Assembly (NCBI GenBank): GCA_017562135.1
Contig: QEYB01001312.1
Coordinates: 1,178,001-1,242,000 of the forward strand
Direction: 5' to 3'
DNA length: 64,000 nt
Origin: Dipylidium caninum
Taxonomy: Eukaryota > Platyhelminthes > Cestoda > Cyclophyllidea > Dipylidiidae
Positions within the stretch are counted from its first letter, which is position 1, and every line of letters starts with the position of its first letter. Below are positions 23,606-37,091 of this stretch, piece after piece. The translations under genes and the position numbers were made by a program. The notes below the pieces were generated by a model. That model ran no database searches. It had not been told where the DNA came from and saw only the letters and a program-made list of their open reading frames with translations.

Positions 23606-25712
23606 GCTCTGTAAGAAGTAATTCCTACGCGATATAATGGAAAGACGGCTGTCATTAGGTATAAAGTGATTAAAGAATTCTTTTCCGGTCAAATATAAAA
23701 ATTAACAATTGTCTGCTCAGGGTCGCCAAAGAATAAGTGCGTATTTAGGGGAACAATGGCTAAGTCGCAGTAAACATCAGAAATACACAACACCTTCAAA
23801 AGGAACTGAAAGAGGCTAGAGCAAGACAAAAAGGCTTCCGCCAAGCAACGACCGGTAAACTAAGCGAAGAGCACTGCGGCATATAGCCCGAGAACTAACA
23901 ACAGCGAGAACCACCAATTTGAAAAGTGCACGGCCACTTATTTTAAAAATCATTTGTCATGAAGAAATTTTGTTGGCCTCGACTTATTATATCCAACTTT
24001 GACTTATGAAATGGAAACAACTGATCTTTATATTACGATTTTATGATGGCACAGGAAATATCCATGGGGTACGCGACGAAGACTCAGAAGGCGACACAGA
24101 ATCTTGCATCAACTTAAGAGAGTCTTAGATAGAATGCAACAAAAGAATTTTAATGGGTGGTGTTTCACTGCGACAAACGTGACTGCACATTTGGGAAAGA
24201 GAGATAACCTCACTGAATACATCAAGTCGCGGTAGTACTATAATGAAAAGAATAAAATGGGATAAAATTAAAAGAAACTCCAATAGACTAAACGCAAATG
24301 CAAAGAATTTGGAAAACATCACTAGATAATCATAGAACGACTGGCCTTGACACCACTCAAACGAACAAAGGGGAACAATTACGTCCTAGATCTGAAGCAC
24401 CTAGCCGCTGGCTATAATGTAGATACCTCAAAACGACACATTAAAGCGCATAACCATGGAATCCGTCTCATTACAATGAAAACCCCAAAATGTATCTGAA
24501 CACAGCCCCTGTGCGCCGAAACGCTGTCACCCACCACGTGGACTTGAATTTACACACATCCCGAAAACCTGTCCCACCACTTCGGGTTGCGATACTACGA
24601 AAGACGAGAAGCCGAGTCATTGCCACCCATGTTCCATACGCAAGCTAAACACCCTCCCCCCCTCCTCCGATCAAGACTTAAACCACGACCTATATCTCAC
24701 GCCTCGCCGTGTGACAAGTCACAACGTCAGAAGTATCTTGTTTTACCTGGATACGTGGTAAAAACTAATATACATAGACAAACAGAGCAACATGATTGCA
24801 GTGGGTCAACGGCAGCAACAGCGGTGGGTACTGATGGTAGTGCGATCAAGTCTTCACACAACTGACGGAAGGGCAGAGCAGTGCTGGAGGGTAGATAGCA
24901 GTGGTAGCATTGGTAACGGTAGTTTCGGTGGCAGTAATAGCGAACACACGTTAATGTATGCGTGGGAAAGGAAGGGAGTGTTTCATTGGAGGGGGCTATT
25001 ATACAAATGGAATCGGGTCAGTCTCTATAAGCACACACACACACACACCCACGTAAGTATAAAGTAGGGCGGAGAAATAGCGGACGAATCACACAAAAAC
25101 GTCAAGCCTAGTGTTTTAGAGAGGCCAGAACCACTGCCATAAGGTGTGTTTGTATGTGTACACAAGTTTCCACTCTTCCTTTTCTTTTGGAAAGGCCGTC
25201 GGGACAAGAAGTGTGAAAAGTACAGCATCACCGTTATCGTGAGAGAGGAAGAAAATATACAAAAGTGGGAGAATGGTAGTAGGAATCCCTATGCACAGGG
25301 TAAAACGTGTGCGGAGGCAGTAACGATAGTAGGGCCATTGTATAAGAGCATCGGTGCAAAAAGAGCTGCTTTTGTCGCTATTGCGACAGAGGAGATGTAC
25401 ACATGATGCGATTAGATGTCGGATTATATGCGTCTGTGTGCGTTCGCGTACGCAAAAGTTCACATCCGCTCATTGAAATAAGACTTAGAGGGGGGGAGGA
25501 GATGGAGAAAAGGGGCTCGGAGTACATGGGCAGATAGAGATACACGGAGGTAGCGGTTATTTTTACCAGACTTAAACGCTGCTGCTGTTGTTGTTGCCGA
25601 CGGAAAGACGGCAGAAGAATGGGGGACAGCTGGATCAGACTTTCACCATGCACACACCAATGTACGTATGGACTCGAGTACATGAAGATCTGAGAAACAC
25701 TCGACGCGGCTT
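23606..25712. other. Intergenic between TBL1 3' end and capping enzyme start
   Basis: About 2.1 kb. It should hold the TBL1 3' UTR and the capping enzyme promoter. A (CA)n microsatellite lies at 25031-25048. Open frames are short and without family motifs. No gene recognised. Confidence 0.6.
25031..25048. repeat. (CA)n microsatellite
   Basis: Nine CA units downstream of the TBL1 gene. Confidence 0.95.
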
Positions 25713-28700
25713 CTATCGTCGCAGATCCAGTACAACAACCTAGAAAAAATGAGAGACCGCGTCATCAAGGCACCCACTACTGATGATCTATTAGAAATCA
25801 GACGTAACAATCTTCAATTTACAGCTGGTACGGTGTCATAATCTCGTCTTAAAGAAAAAAACTCACGGAACCGTCAGAAGCACTAGCTCCAACTTTATCG
25901 CCTCGAGAATTCCAGCAGACCTCAAAGATGCCTCCTGTGCCTCGGTACGTGTTGATGGGTTCACCAGTCTACAAAGAAAACGTGAAGACTCCAAGGTAGT
26001 ACTCACCATTGCATGGGTCACCAGCGGTGTGAGTAGATCGACCGTGGAGCACGATGCTATCACTCATAAATGAGGAATGTTAAGCTATTGAAATCACACA
26101 TGTGACCTTACAAAACAGAGGCAGGCATACGAACCCGTATGCAAGCATGGCGGCAAACACGTAAACATACACAAATACACACATAAAAGTAGTTAAACAC
26201 AGATGTGAACTTGTGTCCACGAAAGCAAATTACTGCGGCTGTGATCAAAACCAAGGCTAGGCTAACTTTTGTCAGAGAATTTAATAGGGTTGGATGAATT
26301 CTGGGAGGAGGAGGCTCGCAGAAGAATTAAGCTCGCCGAATCAATCGTTCGGCAACGAAGTCCCCAGTCTGATGACACCAGATGCAACTGGATTATCGGC
26401 GAGAAAAAATAGACACTACTTTGTATGCTATCCGTCAAAGGGGTGTTTTGCATGAAAGGTGACCGACCTAGTATGCTTGCAATAAAACATCGGCCTAGGT
26501 GAATGCTTACCAATTTTAAGACAGAAGGTAGGAGGGCTCAAAATAACTAAATCTCAAATAGAATAGATCGTTCGCTCAGGATAGCAAGGACTTAGAGGGT
26601 AATCCCGTCCCGAGTAATATCGCAGAGGTGGTGAATTAGCACAAGTGACGCCAAAATCGGTCTTTCAAAACAACATAGGAGAAACTCAGCGGATGGGGAA
26701 ATAGCCTCAAGCCTCGGCCCACCACAGAATCACTTCTGTCCATATCCTCTCTACTTCTGACTCCGCGTCCCGTTCTCAAATTAAACTGACAACGCCGCAG
26801 CGGAGAACAGCACGAATACTGAGGGTAAGTTTCGCAGGTTGAATAGTGAGACTCAAGAAGTAGGAAAACGCAAGTGGTCAACACAGCAGAGGGCCCCAAA
26901 CAGTATTGTGACTAACCCACAAACTAAATGAATGACGCACAATGTGTGCGCGACGATTTACACACATCCGTGCACACAGAAAGGGGACACGTTTCGAGCA
27001 CCGCAAACTGCCGATGTATGGAGGTGAGACAGCCGGCCGAGCAGGAGGGCGCATACAGTACAGGCACATGAACAGAGAAGAACGAGAGGGTTTATCCGAA
27101 GGGAAGGCGACTGACTGACTCACATCAACATTCCAGATATGGACACACTGGTCGAAAGAGCCAGTAGCAAGATAGCGTCCATCGGGGCTGAAAGCGACAC
27201 TGTAGACGGGCTCCGTATGCCGTTGCAGTGTCTGTCGGCATGTCCCCGTTGTCACATCCCAGAGGCGAACGGTCGAGTCGAAGCTAGCACTGCAATGTAA
27301 AGAGTGAACACAATGTTACAATCTGAAGAACGGCATGAGTTTGCATTTACTGGGCGGTTGAACTAAAAATTGTTATTCCAAAACACCAAGCCGAAATGTG
27401 TCCACATTTCGGGTGACTTTCCTCAGATGGGGGCTTAACCGGGAGAGCCACTGGCTGATCTGGCAGGCACACGCGAGCGAGGGAAACGGCGTTGACGGCA
27501 CATTCATAACCAACAGGCTCGAAAATGGATGTACACGTCAAGTGGGCTAAACACAATGGTAAACCTTGGTAAACCGTTGTTTACAAAACGTAGTCCACGC
27601 GACACGACATCAGCGGAAGGAAATAAATTATGCCAAAAATGAACGGACCTTCCGCCAAATATGCTTCCGGAAGTCCAATTTTAGCACATAGTGTACAGAG
27701 CGCGAAGTTTCAAAAGAGAAGACATTAGACCGGCGTCGGCTAGCCGGCCGGCCAGCCGGACGAGGTGACTAAGTCTCCGCGCCCACGACCTCAGATGAGG
27801 ATGAGGGCTGCCTCACAAGAGTCTCAAATGGCTAAACAGAGCGCGGGCAGTCAGGGCCGTCTCGTCTGAATGATAAATGAAACAGGGCCAGAGGTGAACA
27901 CGCATAGCGAAGGTGTGATAATGAGGGTCCAAGGAATGTGAGGATGGATAATGAGTGTTATGCACACCAGAGGTAGTCATCGCTTAAAATATCTTTCATT
28001 CCCATGCAAGATAATTAAGCACTTTCAAGTACGCAAAACACCCTAATTTGCAATGAAATCGTTGGAAGTGAAGAATGTTGTTTTGATCCAAACCTCCGTG
28101 ATGACGTACGTAAGATTTGGGTGTACACATGTGACAGGGTTTTGTGTTTCAAAAAAAAATAACTGCCGACATTTGGCAGGCCGCAGTTGCAGCCCGTCTC
28201 ATTTTGTTACTTGCCCTGGTAATGGGCGTTCGAAGGCAAAATTCCCATCGCTACAACTTTTGATAAAGCAGTTTTAGGAAAAAAGTTCTTTTAAAGTCCC
28301 TCAACGGTTGGAAATTAGTCCTGGACGTTGAAATGCTAAACTCATTAAGCTTTTATTAAAAACTTGGGAATTTTAGACACATGAATGGCCTTTTCATTGC
28401 AGTACCATGAGAAAAGAGCAAAGCTTTTAGGTAAAGGCATTTTTGTCCATTTTAGGCCAATTATGCCCCGTTTGGTCCGACCACCTGGTTGCGCTATTGG
28501 CCTGCACTCTTTTAGCCCAACTAAGGCGGCTACCATGTGAACGGGAATCGGGGCTCTCTGTATTTCCACCAAATGTTGGAGGCGCAACTAAGTGAGAGTG
28601 GTAGGCCAACCGAGCGATGAGAAGGCTGCGAGACAGGCCACGAAAGCAACTCTCCCTTAAGCAAGCACACCGGGACTGAACGGGAGGGAGGGCGCGGGTG

Positions 28701-31700
28701 GAACACTCGCGGCGCTGGAGAGGCGCTTAGTCATCCAGGCATGCGCAGTTGGTGCGCCACGCACACACGTGGGGAAACGAGGTCATCGCCAGTCCGGATG
28801 TGCGTCACAGGGATGCACACGCACACGCACACACACTCGAGATATCCGAGTCCGCGACCGGCCACTGTTGCGGAGCGGCGTGCACAAATGTCCAACAGAA
28901 ATGAGAAATGGGTGCATAAAAATAGGCGAACCTTGCGAGCCACAACTGTGCATTGGGATAGGCAGTGCCCGGCCCCGTTGGGCTCCACTTGATGGTATAA
29001 ATCTCTTTGGCATGCCCTTGGAGATCGTGGATACACTGATCGCTGTTCATGTCCCACACCTTTAGTGTCCGGTCGTCCGAGCATGAAGCCAGTAGCTCGC
29101 CATTCGGGTCCCACTTGATTGCATTAACTTCATTCTAGTGCGAGAGTGAAAGCAAAAAAATCCCTTTCATATAAACATGCACAGCTCGCAATCAGGGGGG
29201 GGGGCGAAAAACATCTGACCATTTCATTCATCATCCGGTGCTAATTACAAGAGGCGAAAAGTGGGAAAGGAGTGACCTTGAGGCGCGGACAACACGTCAT
29301 CAAACAGCATGCGTGCTCGCGTGCCCGCTGCTGTCTAACGAGGCAAAAAGGAGGAGAAAAGGCGCGCGCGTGCATCCCATACGCGAACAGGGCGCACAGA
29401 CACCGCAATCCAGCGCTCCCGCGTCCTCCTCGCCCCCGACTCCTCCGCCCGCCACCCCGCCTGAATCCCCGTAAGCGAAAAATTCTATTTATAGACACGC
29501 GCGATCGATGGGGCCTGTCGGCCGTCGGTCATGTACACCTCGCCTCCTGACCAATGCAACGCGTCACCGCGACTGCTAGTAGTAGTTGTTAGCAGAGGAA
29601 AGTCCTGCGCCCAACCTCGCCATGGCAACGGGTTTCAATTTGGCCCGCCGAGGCGGTGTGTGTTTTGCACAGGAGGAGGGTGGAAACAGTCAAGGAAAAG
29701 CCCCGAGGAAAGGGGAGCGCAGATCGGTCACGTAGCGAGAGAGCGCTTACACAGCCTCTCGAGGGCTACTTTATCCATACACACTTGAGTTGACGTGTGA
29801 ATGAATGTAATCAATCTGCGGGAAAGTAAGGGCTATGCTTTGTCAAGCGGGTGAGGTAACAATACATCTAAATTAAATTAATTACGTTTGATTATGACAA
29901 ACAGTGATCACACGTAAATCAACAAAAACGTCAAGGATAAACTGAAATGACTATCCTAAGCCCAAAATTGACTTTCAACTGAGCCGAACACGCTGAGACG
30001 AGATTAGACGGGTTCATTTTGTCAATCTATCGAGACTAGGTCCACCCTAAAGCGGGCAATTTAATGAGGATGAATACTGAAAAACGCTCCTTTTGATAAT
30101 GAGGTCCCGAATGCGACCCTACGTCCCTCAACCTGAATGAAACGGAGCAAATAAGTCTGGGAACCGACCGAGGCAACTAAAATACCAAGTGTGTGTCTGT
30201 GCCGAAACATACAAAATCAGAGATAAAATCCTTTGAAAGAAATCATTTGAGTGGCAACTTTTGCGCCCTCCCTTAAGGTTGAAAACCAGCGAAGAAACAG
30301 ATAACTTCATCCCCGAAATGTCAGAAAAAGCGTATGCCAAACATGCTCCCCCTGTTGAATTGCAGTGCAATTTTGCTTAAGATTTCAAGCGACAAATGGC
30401 AGCGCGCGTGTGCGTATGCATTTGTTGCATTCCATCGAAGGCGCGGTTGGAGAGCCTGGGCCTATTAATCATTGGAAAAATACGGGACGGTACGAAAGCA
30501 GTCTCGCAAAACTGTGATTTATGAAGAGCAAACGAGTAACACCGAATGGCGCTGCTATAACTCCCCTGCGTCCAAGCCTTCCTATCTGGCACATAGCACT
30601 CATATTTGCCGTCAAGTTAGGGAAGGCGGTTGTCCGAAACAAAAGTGGAAATGAATAGGTTGGTATAGGATAGATGCACTTTTTCTGTCCAAGTTTGAAG
30701 AGGCCTATCATGTTTCTTCGTCTTCAAATACTACTATTACAATATGGAAAAGACCTGCACGATTTTGTTCTATGTCCGCTTGAGTTACTTCCACAACATG
30801 TTGCAATCTAAAAGGGGCACAGCTCCGATTTTTGAGCCCGTAGAGTTTTTCTCAACCGATGGCTACACCCAGAGGAAAACGGAGTTCATTTATCATACCG
30901 CCATAGCTGACTCTCGCTACTTTCCTCATGAGCTGAGGGGACCCAATGCGCATCTACACATAACCCCGCTTCCATAGACTATTCGCAAACACTGCGAAAA
31001 AACTACACACCTACGCGCGGATATACTACGATGTGTTCGAAAAAAAACAAGGTCGGAATGTAAGCACCAAATACCAGCATTTAGAGAAAGGGAAAAGGTA
31101 AGTGGCATTTAACAAGACAAGAGAACATTACATGCATAGATGCAGAACAAGAAACGAACCCGTCATTTTGATAGGGCAACGTGACTTAAGGAATATCTTC
31201 GAAAGACGCCTGTTTTTATTGCCCGTTTTGGACAGGACAGAGATGAGTTTGATTTTGTGATTACAAATGTTATATTACCAGGACTTAGAGCCAGAGGGTG
31301 GAGGGAGTGGATGGAGGACGAGTGGTAAAAATAAGCCCAATCTACCTACGCACGCGACTGACGCTGCTCAAAATCAGGGTTGACAGGAAGGCAAAGGGAT
31401 AAATAAATGCACTTATAAAAGCATACTAGCCAAGAAATGAAAAATGAAAGATAAGCAAAAGAAACTCACCCCGTGACCTTTGAAGGTTTTAAGCGGAGTG
31501 TCGACTCGCAGCTTGCATACATAAATGTAAGTATCAGTGGAACACGAGGCAAAAGTATCCGCGGATTTCCAATCGACATCCAGAGTGGGTGCTGAGAACA
31601 AATTGGAAAATATCTCAGAATTCATAAGAAATAAATCCCAATAATTCCAACTGCGGATTAGTTACCCTGATGAAAAGCGAACTGTTGAACGATTTGACCT

Positions 31701-34700
31701 GTCTGCGCCTCCCAAATAATCGTTGTCTACAAAAACAAAGTGAGCAGAGTCAATAGACGGGAAAAAGACAATACTGATGGAAAATCTGACGCAGTGTAGG
31801 CATTTTAAAGTCGTTTCAAAAGAACGGGAGGGGGAGGGAGGGAGGGAGGGAGAAGTGGGCCCACCTTATCTACTCCTGCGGTGAGAATGTAGTTGCCCTT
31901 CCGGTTCCACTTAAGGGCAAATATAGGGCCCTTGTGTTGACCCAGAGTCTTTTGCAGATTTCCTACAAGCCAAAGACATACAACCACATAAAGGACAATT
32001 GAGTACTCCAAATAAACTATAAGAACACTAAGTGAACACACTCAAGTACCTCCACCAAATGATTCAAAATGTAGGGTTAAGTTTTAGTAGAAAATCCAAT
32101 CTAGGTTCAACTTAACCAAACATTGCTGTTCATACCTAATTCTACGCTTCAAATCTAAAAATAGCCAAATGAAGAAGTACTAACCAATCTTAATATCGAA
32201 ATTGAAAAGTAAATGGCAGGAGCATCGATATATCCGGCATCTACGGGTGGACCATTAATTTGGTTAAAAAGTAGAAAGGAGGAAAGAATAAATGAAAGTT
32301 GAAAGTGAACAGAAAAAGGAGTCTAACCAGGACGTGGAGATCGATTGAAGGGTAGGGAGAGGGAGAGGCAGAAAACGGGACGTCAAGGCGAATGGGAGAG
32401 CAAGCACGCGCGCGTACAAGCGAGCGGGGAGTCAGGCTAGCGCTCTCCCCATCTCCCGCGCCTCTTGCGAAAGCACAAGGCATGTGTACACACAGGCGCA
32501 CTCATACGGGAAGACGTGCAAGTCCAGAAGCCCCAATGACACCACCTTAGCACATCACGCTGAGCTAGGACGGGCTTCGTTCTCGTGTGGAATTATACGA
32601 CGCATACATTTAGAGTGATAGTCTACATTGGGTAACTCATACTTGCATACAAACACGCATATAGGTGACGCCGACCACAGTTAATCAGGGGCTGAATTTA
32701 GGATAGGTCCCACCCTCCCATTTGACGACGCATCTGCGGGTAAAACTAATTTTCCAGAATTGATGTCTTATAAAAGGGCACAAATAAAAAAAAATGAAAA
32801 AAGAGAAATGAACAACAATGATAAAGTGAGCCGTTCCACGAGGGATTGTATGATGGGTGAATGAACCTTAATGATTAAAAGCCTCAAGTGAAAAAGAAAA
32901 TACAGGGAAAAGTTGTTTTATTAGGTTAGATAGAATAGTCGAGAATTAGATCTTAGGAAGGAAATAGGGTGACATGAAAGCGTAAACACAAAAAAAAACA
33001 AATAGGAAAAGCGAAAATTACCCTCCGTGTCCCAAACCCGGGCATAGCCGTCATAGGACCCAGTAGCCAAGAAACTGCCATCAGACTGAAGAGAAAAATA
33101 AATTAAAATACAAATCATTGTAGACAAGTCAACAAGATAATGGAATGCTATAGCGATTTCTCCCCGACGTAATGGATAACTCACAGTGGGGTCAGAGTGC
33201 TAAGATAACCTAAGAGACACAAAGATACTCTCAAGAATGAAAAATTCCCTTCTATTAAACCATCGAAGGCCAGTTATCACAGATAAGACAGCATACATTC
33301 CAGTCCAAGGAGGTGACGTCCTTGGCGGAAAGCACAGAATGGCCATCACGGCTGATGCAGTGTTTGAGAATTATGGGGGAACCGCGAAAATTCGTTGGCG
33401 AAGTATTCTCCAAATTCCATATTCGTGCTGTCGAGTCGCCGGAACTAGCAAGAGCACAAACACAAATCCTGCGTACAGCGATTGTAAAACGGAAAAATTG
33501 TATTAAAAATTAGATTGATTCACAAATGGCAGTGGTAGTGACGGCAGCAGCGGTCAATCTCAAAATCTACTCGCTCACGCAATCTCGAAATGCTTGTGGA
33601 AAAAAACAGAACGAATTGAGTGCTCAAGCATAGTGTGAGGAATGACGGTGGGACCTAAATATTTCCATTGCAGGAGGTAGGAGGCACTTTAAACAGGTGG
33701 ATGACAGAGATTGATTACGTGAAATTGTCACGATTATGATAAAGGTAGAGGCAACAGCACAGTAAATACACACACTGTGCACACTCGTGACTACTGACTT
33801 AGTGGATGTAGTGATGTAAACCACCCGTCACACAATAAGTGCCAAGCGGAAGCAGGTCCATAGGTTGACACGGTACGCGCATACGTCAACCGAGGCAATA
33901 GGAGGGCGGTTTCCCGCGCCCGTACGTCCACTCGAACATATTTTTAGGGGAAAAAGATGAATAATAGCAGCAAGAAGATTTTTGCGAGCTTGCGTTTTAC
34001 TGAAGAAAAAACTTCAGCAGAGCTAATCGTTACGACTTAAAATGTAAAAAACATTACCAGTTAAAGGCCTTCAAAATAGTTTTCGGGCAGCTGCTGATCC
34101 ATGCCAAGTAGCCGGCATATCAGACTAAGGGGGGGGGGGTCGTAGGTGTTTGGACAAAGATTTAAGTATTCGGATAATCATCACATGTGCACGAAAAATA
34201 GTACATTTTCAAATACAGAGCATTTTAAATGAATCGAAAAAAGCCCCACTCATTGACTCCCCGAGTTACCACCATTTGCCTGGATTTAGGCGTTACGTAA
34301 AGGGGCAATTAACGAAAAGTCAGAGCATTAAAGCATGACGCTACCGAAATTGTGCTATGAAACACGCAAGGATGTGCATGCTAGCAGGGTGGAGTTCTTG
34401 GAAAAATAGCCATGTTTTTGACAACCTACGAGGGGTCTGGCTAAAAAAAGTGCGTACCAAGGTGAGAAGACGCAAACCCGAATGATAAATCAGTACAAAT
34501 TCAAAAGATACTCAATTGTCAACAAATTGCAACTATTATGATAGCAAAAAACCTGCTTCTTAGAACTATCATACCAACAGCAAAAGTGTGGTGGGCAAAA
34601 TTATGCTTACCCAGACGCTAGCATATCCGTACGAGGGTTCCACGCACAAATGAAGACCTCTGAGGTGTGACCACGAAGAACAGTGATTCGATCCTGAGGA

Positions 34701-35886
34701 ATGAGACCGGGATCCGGGGAATGGGTGGAGGCATTCGAAGGTGGTGCTGTGGGTTGTCCCCACAGAAGTCTGATGAGGGATCCTATCCATGTCCATTCCT
34801 GTTGCTCCAGAATCCCCACTTGGCCGGTAGTGATTGGCTACGCCATCAATGTTGAAAAAGTAAACAAGAGGATGCGCTGAGGGGAATAATTTAGCCTTCT
34901 CAATTAGAGTATGGAGGGACGTTTCGAAATAGCCGATTAAATATTTCAAAATAGCATATTTGCAGAACTACAAAACTTTTAAAGAATGAATAACGGCTAG
35001 TACAAAATTGTAATCATATAATGTGGTACAATATACAAAACAAACTTCCGAGTCAAACATCCTTAAACTTATTCATGTGTTTAGAAGTCTTCACAGAAAA
35101 ACTTGAAGATGTAATACCGTGTCCATTATCGCCGTTTGTATGCAGTGGAAGCAGTACCGAGTTAGAAACGGGGTGATTAGGAAGGGCATCCTGTGAGGAC
35201 ACAAAATTCTTGTTTGGCAAGCGCGCGTGCCCAGCATTGAGAGGACTACCGGAGTTGAATCCACTCGTTGAGGGAGGAGAGACAGCTGTGACAGCAGCTG
35301 GAGGGGGTAAATGAGGTTGCTGTTGCTGCTGTACAGAGACTGAAGCAGCAGTGAGATTGTTGGGTAGGAGGATACCACCGGGATTAATGCAATGCTGTCC
35401 ACAACTACTGCTTTCACTATCCATCGGAATGGGTGTATGTACAGAATCAGAAGCCGTAGGAGGCAGTTGGGAATTGTATCCATCTCCAACTACAGAAACT
35501 GGCAAGGAATTGGTTGTGCTGTTGTAATGTTGCTGCTGAGGTTGGCTAGTTGAGGAATTTGGCGCAGCAGGACAGGAGGGATGATGCTGCTGCTGTTTCA
35601 ATGAATTCTTCCGTTTCTCGATTACATCAGGAACAACAGCGTCAATTAAGGAGAGTGACTCTACTACGCGTTCACTGCCGTCTTCGCCAATGCTGATCTC
35701 CGCCTCAGTGTATTGCAATCCCTTTTGAATTAAGCTCAAGAGTGAACCCGGAGGTACAAGGGAACCATCCACGTTCGATTGGCTGATCTCACTTTCGAGT
35801 CCAAAGAGATACGCAGAATGACAATAACCTGCTTCCTGCAAGTATCTGTAAATTAGGAAATTAACCTCATCCGACGTAAAGGTCAT
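25713..35886 (-). CDS. TBL1: TBL1/TBL1XR1-type (ebi) LisH and WD40 transcriptional co-regulator
   Basis: Scaffold of the NCoR/SMRT-HDAC3 complex that helps exchange co-repressors (family knowledge). Exons on the minus strand: 35886-35118, about 34746-34611, 33444-33297, 33085-33022, 31962-31865, 31726-31666, 31591-31470, 29134-28932, 27289-27124, 25968-25867, 25739-25713. They sum to 1,896 bases, 631 residues. The N-terminal LisH region [11 protein letters not shown] and the I-S-Q-S-N-V-D-G block match TBL1. A Q/S/P-rich linker follows, then eight WD40 repeats, including [36 protein letters not shown] and [11 protein letters not shown]. The end V-L-D-L-R-R-stop matches the family end. The exon 1/2 junction is uncertain: two or more phase-1 acceptors exist near 34746 and 34795. 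The exon 8 donor (GTTCGC) is weak, but the protein joins correctly. Confidence 0.95.
29195..29204. repeat. G10 homopolymer, TBL1 intron
   Basis: Ten consecutive G in the intron upstream (on the minus strand) of the exon 29134-28932. Confidence 0.9.
31826..31852. repeat. (GGGA)n tract with G-quadruplex pattern, TBL1 intron
   Basis: Six runs of three or more G separated by single A on the plus strand, 13 bases past the donor of exon 31962-31865. In the TBL1 transcript it is a C/T-rich tract. Confidence 0.8.
34129..34139. repeat. G11 homopolymer, TBL1 intron
   Basis: Eleven consecutive G in the intron between exons 34611 and 33444. Confidence 0.9.
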
Positions 35887-37065
35887 TCCCTGTCGATTGT
35901 ATTGTTCAATTAAAAATACTAATCTGAAATAGAAAAATGAAGCTATTACGCATATAACGTAGACAAATCGAAAAGTACCAGATCACAGAGGAGCCAAATA
36001 CATGTGCTCACTCAGGCGACCACGCAGAAAAAACAAGGGGTAATGCACAAGACGGGGAAACATTTAGGTGGTGCTAAAGGCTACTTTGAAACGCACGAAA
36101 AGCCAACTGATGGCAAATGCTTTGCTGGCAAAATTTCCAGCAAAAAATACGTGATGACTGGGAAAAGTGATAATACCCATTTTGCAGCCCGAAAAACGTA
36201 GTGAAACGATACAAAAAATAAAATAAGTGTATGCGCAAATCGACCAACCGTAACTAAATGGATACATAGAACTAAAGTAAAAATTAATTGAACAACGTAG
36301 ACAAATCCTGGAAAGCACTACAAAACACAGACCGAAACGCAGTACAAAGCGCAAAAAACGTACAACAATTGAGGGCAAAAATAAGATCAAATATGTCGCG
36401 GCACAATAACCGCAAAAATTAATTCCAGGGCAAAAAATGGGATGGTTACGCTAATAAAAAACGCAATACCTGGCTTATCATTTAACACAATTAGGTCAAA
36501 TTTTTCCCTCTAACCATTAAAACAAGTTTGGCAATTTGGGATGCTCCCATGCGTCTCTAGAGATATTTAATCTCATTAATTTTTCATAAAGAAAAACATA
36601 TTAATTTATTAATACCTAAAAATTTTTATATAGTGCAATTGCCCAGATTTTGTGCAGTTTGATTCTGTTTACTTTAATAATCGCACAAGAAGCGCATAAG
36701 GACCGACAAAAGGGCCTTCAATTAAAATTCGCAATTGCATGTAGGAGCGCGTGGAAGAGATCCGATTCTCTATATCCGAACTTGCAATGTTTGTGAGCCT
36801 ATTTTTTAATGCCATTTTTGTCGACAAAATGCCGATGGCTAGTACAGAAGTAACAGCCTGTGACTAGCGGTGAGTCAGGAGTAACTACTCCATATCGCCG
36901 AATGCATTGGATAATTTGGATACCCTTTTGCATTTTCAGCGAATAACGACTCATCACTCATTATCATACGTATTTTAGCGCCAATATTTCGTTCTTCATA
37001 CATATAAAACAGCACATTTTCTGCTTCCCGATAACAATAAAACAGAACTCCACCTTCACGTCGAT
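35887..37065. other. Intergenic between ZBBX-like 3' end and TBL1 start
   Basis: About 1.2 kb, A/T-rich. A splice acceptor-like CTATTTCAG lies about 40 bases upstream of the TBL1 ATG, so a 5' UTR exon or trans-splice site is possible. A perfect small inverted repeat (GGAGTA-AC-TACTCC) sits at 36878-36891. No gene recognised. Confidence 0.55.
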
Positions 37066-37071
37066 TTTATT
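37066..37071 (-). terminator. Poly(A) signal of the ZBBX-like gene
   Basis: AATAAA on the minus strand, 20 bases after the TAG stop at 37094-37092. It is the canonical hexamer at a short distance. Confidence 0.65.
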
Positions 37072-37091
37072 TTTTAAACAAAATGACTCCT

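Noticed and set aside
23606..23692. 29-residue N-terminal extension of the capping enzyme
   Set aside because: The family N-terminus begins near the M-S-N-R-R methionine at 23605, and an acceptor-like AG lies just before it.
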